Assembly: GCA_050084515.1 (NCBI GenBank)
Contig: CM114271.1
Coordinates: 2,914,001 to 2,978,000, forward strand
From: Blasia pusilla
Lineage: Eukaryota > Marchantiophyta > Marchantiopsida > Blasiales
Length of the DNA: 64,000 nt
Direction of reading: 5' to 3'
Shown here one piece after another: positions 60,501 through 64,000 of this stretch. Position 1 is the stretch's first letter. Each line of letters starts with the position of its first letter. Position numbers and translations under genes: made by a program. The notes under the pieces were generated by a model, which searched no databases, was not told the DNA's origin, and saw only the letters and a list, made by a program, of their open reading frames with translations.

Positions 60501-61654
60501 GAATTAAGGAAAAACTGAGAGATTTGAACACAACATACTGCACTCCCAACACTGACTGATGAAGGTTGACACAAAAGGCAAGGAGTGAAGAATCCAAACA
60601 GCTGATCACAATGTATCCGACGATCAAGCATCATAAGGAGTTGGCAAAAGCTTCAGTGTTTATGTAGACATACCCGATTATCAGCCATCGAAGTCCGAAC
60701 CCTTTTATTTGGAACCACTCGTTTGTTTTTATCTGCTGACTTTTGCACCCCCGTATCAGAACCACTAACATGGGAAGAAGGAACATTTGGGTTGCCTTTC
60801 ATAGTATGTACAGAAGCCATGGATCGCTCTCCAACCCCTAATGAGGACAGGGAACGTTCAGCTGAGGCTGGAAGTGATGAACCCGGGTCCGGCCTAGACC
60901 GTTTCCGGGACTGGAGGGAATTCCGAAACTTATCCAGCTTGTTAATTGCTTCAGTCAAGAGTCGGGATCGGTCCCTGGTGGACACAAATATTTACTTAAC
61001 GTCAGAAGACCATGACAAGTACCAAATGTAGAAGCCTTGAATCACAAACTTCTCACAGCAACAAGGCAATAGAATGTCATCTACTAAAACAAACTTTCAA
61101 AAACTTAAAATCCAAGGCTCAGCCTACACTTTTAAAGAGACAAGTGTCCTCGTACATTTTCCAACAAGACTATGACCTGAATAAATTTTAGATTTTAGAG
61201 TAATTCACAGCAAAACTTGCCTTGCTCCTTTGCCCTGTTCCACAAGGCTGGCCCTCACTCGCTTCAGCTCCTCAGTTCCTAACGTCTCAAGAGCCTTTGA
61301 CTGCAAATTTCCAAGAGTTAAATCCTCGGAGGCAGCAGACCCCAGGGCAGCATTAATCGCCCTCTTCAGTTCCTGATGCCGGCCACCTTTGTGGTCTCCA
61401 ACTGGCAGCGCGTCCAACAGCAACACCTGAGATAATGGTGGAAGCTCAATCCCACTTCCAGTTCCGGATCCTGAAGAACTTACAGCTCCCCCACCACCTC
61501 CTGCCCCTAGGACCAACACTCGTCCATCATGGCCATCGCGGTTGTTACCAGACCTATCTAAATTGGAGTTATTGGAGTAGTTGCTGCGCTGTGACCCGTA
61601 GGGCACACCATCAGGGCTGCTAGAACTGGTATCCAACTTCGGGTTACTTGCCAT
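51589..61654 (-). CDS. ADA3-like subunit of the plant SAGA histone acetyltransferase complex
   Basis: Fifteen minus-strand exons join in phase to 1449 residues: 61654-61221, 60974-60674, 59534-59224, 58376-58197, 57993-57172, 55920-55829, 55505-55443, 55150-55062, 54902-54837, 54570-53830, 53580-53503, 53346-53276, 53096-53039, 52844-52562 and 52349-51589. It is co-linear with the Arabidopsis family At2g19390/At4g29790/At5g22450 as I remember it: MASNPKLD..SSSPDG start, LLTEAINKLDKF, ERDVSRP..., GRPPTKD, FWKQMEPYFAFLTSADMSFL (about 745-764), and an acidic end with GLEVPMDDLADLGLMM. Residues about 1017-1110 match the ADA3 domain: DDRILLELQSVGLLPE, DDEISEELRKVQRELIDQV, then a helical stretch to the DKLVEIACARRM block. 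ADA3 links the GCN5 acetyltransferase to ADA2 in the nucleus. The first intron is GC-AG. Arabidopsis members have been reported as SAGA subunits (from memory). Confidence 0.85.
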
Positions 61655-63189
61655 GCCTTTCGGCTAGGCACCTCCTTGGTGCCCACAACCCGTCTAGCTC
61701 ATGCCTTGCAACCTGCAACCCTTGTATTAACATCAAGAAAAATCATACCAATTTCACCTCCTGTTCCGGACCATCTGCTCTGCTGAAGTTCCATACACCA
61801 CATTCCTTGCAACCATTTTCAAAGTCTTTGAAGAATTGCTCCTATTAACATCACTCTCACTGCTCTCTACCACTTCAACTCTCCTGCCTCCTCCTGCCTG
61901 TTGCAATACCTACTCCGCTGTTGTAACACAAGTCCCTCGAGGAGGAACCACCTGCTAAAATTCGCTCCGGAACAGATGTCGTGGATGCCGAGAATAATCA
62001 CCATCAACCCACCAATTCAAATTTCTCCCAACCTGCCTTCGTTCTCCGCTATCCCCTATCAATCGAACCCTGTCCTTCCCACTGTGCTTCCACTCCCGTC
62101 ACTCTACATCCTCTTCCACACTTCACTCCTCCGCACTTCCGCGACTCCTCCACCCGATCCCCCACAATTACCCCTAATCACACGAACGACTCCCTCAAAT
62201 TTCTTCCCCCAACTACTACGAAATCCCTGTGTCTCACCTCAGAGCAAATTCCCCAAAGATTCCTCGCGATCGATTGCCCTCATTCGCCTCACGAAAAGGC
62301 TCGTCCGTCGGACAGAGAACCGCACCACCATCACCCCACCCCTTCCGTCCCCACCACCAGCACCTCCACCTCCACCTCCACCTTCGTCAACTCACCCAGC
62401 TTCCCTTCATTCCCTCCTTCCCTTTCCCCATTTCCCTTCTCACTTCCTCAAGCTTTTCTCCTCCTCGCCCTCCTCTCCCACTTCACCTCAATCAATCACT
62501 CCTCCCTCCCCTACCTTCCTTCCTTCCTCCTCCTCCTCCTCCTCCTCACTCACTGGACGTCTGTCTGTCTGTCTGTCTCCCTCCCTCCGCCTTTGTCGTC
62601 GCCCGGTCCTCCCCCCTCGTCGTCGTCGTCGTCGTCGTCGATGTTCCGTGCTCTTCTGCCCTCCTGCTCCTCCTCTTCGTCCTCTCCCTCTCCTTCTCTC
62701 TCTCTCTCTCTGTCTGCTCCACCTCCTGCTGTGCTCGTCTGTCTGTGTGTGTCGGGTCGCCCAAACGATGGAGGGAGAAGACGACGGGACGGGACGGAGA
62801 GTTGGAGGACGGACGGACGGACCGCTAGCTACCGCTGTCGTGGACGCGAGCTGACGGGCTATAACGGGTGGACACCACCGCTTGCTTCCGGTCGGCGTCC
62901 CGTCCACCTGCCCTAATCTGTCCTCCTTCGCCGTCTGCGGGAGCTTATCGTTGGGGTTATTGGGGTTAATGGTGGAGCAGCGTGCTGGAGGATGCATCCC
63001 GAATGGACTTACGAAGGCTTTGGAATCTTTGTATCTAAGTCGTCGGATCCCGGACTGGAAGGATGCGATTCAGTCAGAGGGGCTGTTGTTGCGCTACCAC
63101 ATCTAGAGACGCCGTTCGCGTTCCCATTGGGGGTACGCCTACGAAGGTGCTTACATCGTGAGTCTTTTATTAGCATTTCCCCAAGATGA
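61655..63189 (-). other. 5' region of the ADA3-like gene with a long polypyrimidine/polypurine tract
   Basis: From about 61860 to 62720 the plus strand is mostly C and T, so the sense strand of the ADA3-like gene is GA-rich. The tract includes TCC/CTC runs (62520-62548), TGTC units (62560-62580), TCG/GTC triplets (62616-62640), a TC run (62690-62712) and GGAC units (62807-62822). Long open frames on both strands come from this low complexity, not from genes. GA-rich leaders and GAGA elements are common in plant promoters, so this is probably the leader and promoter. A plausible leader acceptor (TGCCTAG, minus strand) lies just before the start codon. Confidence 0.55.
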
Positions 63190-64000
63190 TGACGACATAA
63201 GGTGCATTTCGATTCGCATTTATTCCACTTCAAGATTTGATTCAAATTTTGCAAAACCGTCCCTTCATGCACCTTAGGGTATCCCCTAAGATGGATTATG
63301 GATCCCCATTAGTTACTTTAGACGTGAGAGGGTTCCATAGGGAGCCTCCCTATGGGCCTCAAACGCTACAATATTGGGTCTTACAATGGTCCATGTGTAT
63401 GGGTCTAGCCCGGGGATCCACTAGTTTTGTTAGGATTTGACACGAGCATAGAAGTGAAACTCAAGGCCATACCCATTCGTGGAAGAATAAAAGGGGAGAC
63501 ACCCTACAATCTAACTTCATCACCATTAGAAACAAGATCAATTCCAATTAAAGAAATATCATTAGCAAGAGGACCTTTAGTAGTGGTGTCTTCCACAACC
63601 TTAGCCCACCACATCAGCCCATTAGCTTGGGCATACTGCAAAACAATGGAGACGCATTGTCTATAATATAAGAGTGTAGTGGCTTATCAGATGACTATAA
63701 CATTTCCCAACTCCTAGCAAGCTTTCCTTCACTTTTACTAGGGAGCTCTACCAAAAATCTCATATGGGGTAGATTCACCTCGTGAGGGCGGAAATTTTTT
63801 TAAATCATAGTTCTATTCACTACTTACTTTGGTAAGGCATTGCACCATCCCAAGAAAATTTTGAGTGGTACAATAGTAGTAGGATGTGCAACAAGTTGTA
63901 GCCCGATGATGATAGAACAAAAGGTGCTATATTCATAGAACCATTCTCTTATGCCAAAATTTGTATTGAGTTTTACCTCTAATAGTTTGCATTGTATTCT
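63190..64000. other. Unassigned, transposon-like sequence at the right edge
   Basis: After about 63230 the composition returns to the AT-rich type seen in the repeats. The frames 63237-63440 and 63427-63666 are open but not recognised. A polylinker-like string, cccggggatccactag, lies at 63411-63426. Confidence 0.35.

Noticed and set aside
61901-62997. Long open frames on both strands (up to 317 codons) in the pyrimidine tract
   Set aside because: They consist of Ser/Pro/Leu or Arg/Glu runs caused by low-complexity DNA, overlap each other in several frames, and lie in the leader or promoter region of the ADA3-like gene.
1-64000. Search for CRISPR arrays, tRNA and rRNA genes, and bacterial-type operons
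   Set aside because: No evenly spaced short repeats with unique spacers, no cloverleaf candidates and no Shine-Dalgarno-led gene clusters were seen; the genes present are spliced plant nuclear genes.

Overview
This is nuclear DNA of a land plant. Four spliced protein-coding genes are supported: psaE (photosystem I subunit E with a chloroplast transit peptide), an LTI65/CAP160-type low-temperature and ABA-responsive protein, a P/Pho80-type cyclin-like protein, and a 15-exon ADA3-like SAGA coactivator subunit. All have GT-AG introns, with one GC-AG exception. The rest is dominated by decayed transposable elements, which suggests a repeat-rich chromosomal region. I cannot fix the lineage from sequence alone; a bryophyte or other seed-free plant would fit.

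Layout. 1-2155: antisense Ty3/gypsy remnant. 3430-5090: satellite array of about 180 bp per unit. 6260-6960: LTR-like sequence. 7557-12246: degenerate Ty1/copia element (E1) whose two LTRs do not match. 12695-13181: copy of a GC-rich repeat family with inverted ends. 13250-14246: broken PIF1-like helicase. 14288-16209: unassigned open frames. 17730-18534: psaE (minus). 20150-22700: decayed plant transposase-like gene (minus). 25173-26595: cyclin-like gene (plus). 27815-30970: LTI65-like gene (minus), with a convincing promoter at 32319-32435. 33930-35640: 5'-truncated LINE with an ATTC-repeat tail. 36176-37320: antisense gypsy LTR joined to an integrase fragment. 37330-47300: a second gypsy element (G2), broken by GC-rich repeats and by a nested copia element (E2, 42958-46735), which itself holds a solo LTR. 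51589-61654: ADA3-like gene (minus), preceded by a long pyrimidine-biased tract. 63190-64000: unassigned.

The four genes are unrelated in pathway: photosynthetic electron transfer, stress protection, cell cycle or phosphate-type cyclin function, and chromatin acetylation. They are islands between transposon blocks, not a cluster. The exon structures of psaE, LTI65-like and ADA3-like were rebuilt by hand. In each the phases close and the total CDS is a multiple of three (129, 830 and 1449 residues). I saw no CRISPR array, tRNA, rRNA or bacterial-type system, and no convincing undescribed enzyme system. The most notable items are the satellite array, the GC-rich inverted-end repeat family, the three-level nested insertion, two perfect hairpins inside broken reverse transcriptase genes, and the ABRE/TATA promoter of the LTI65-like gene.
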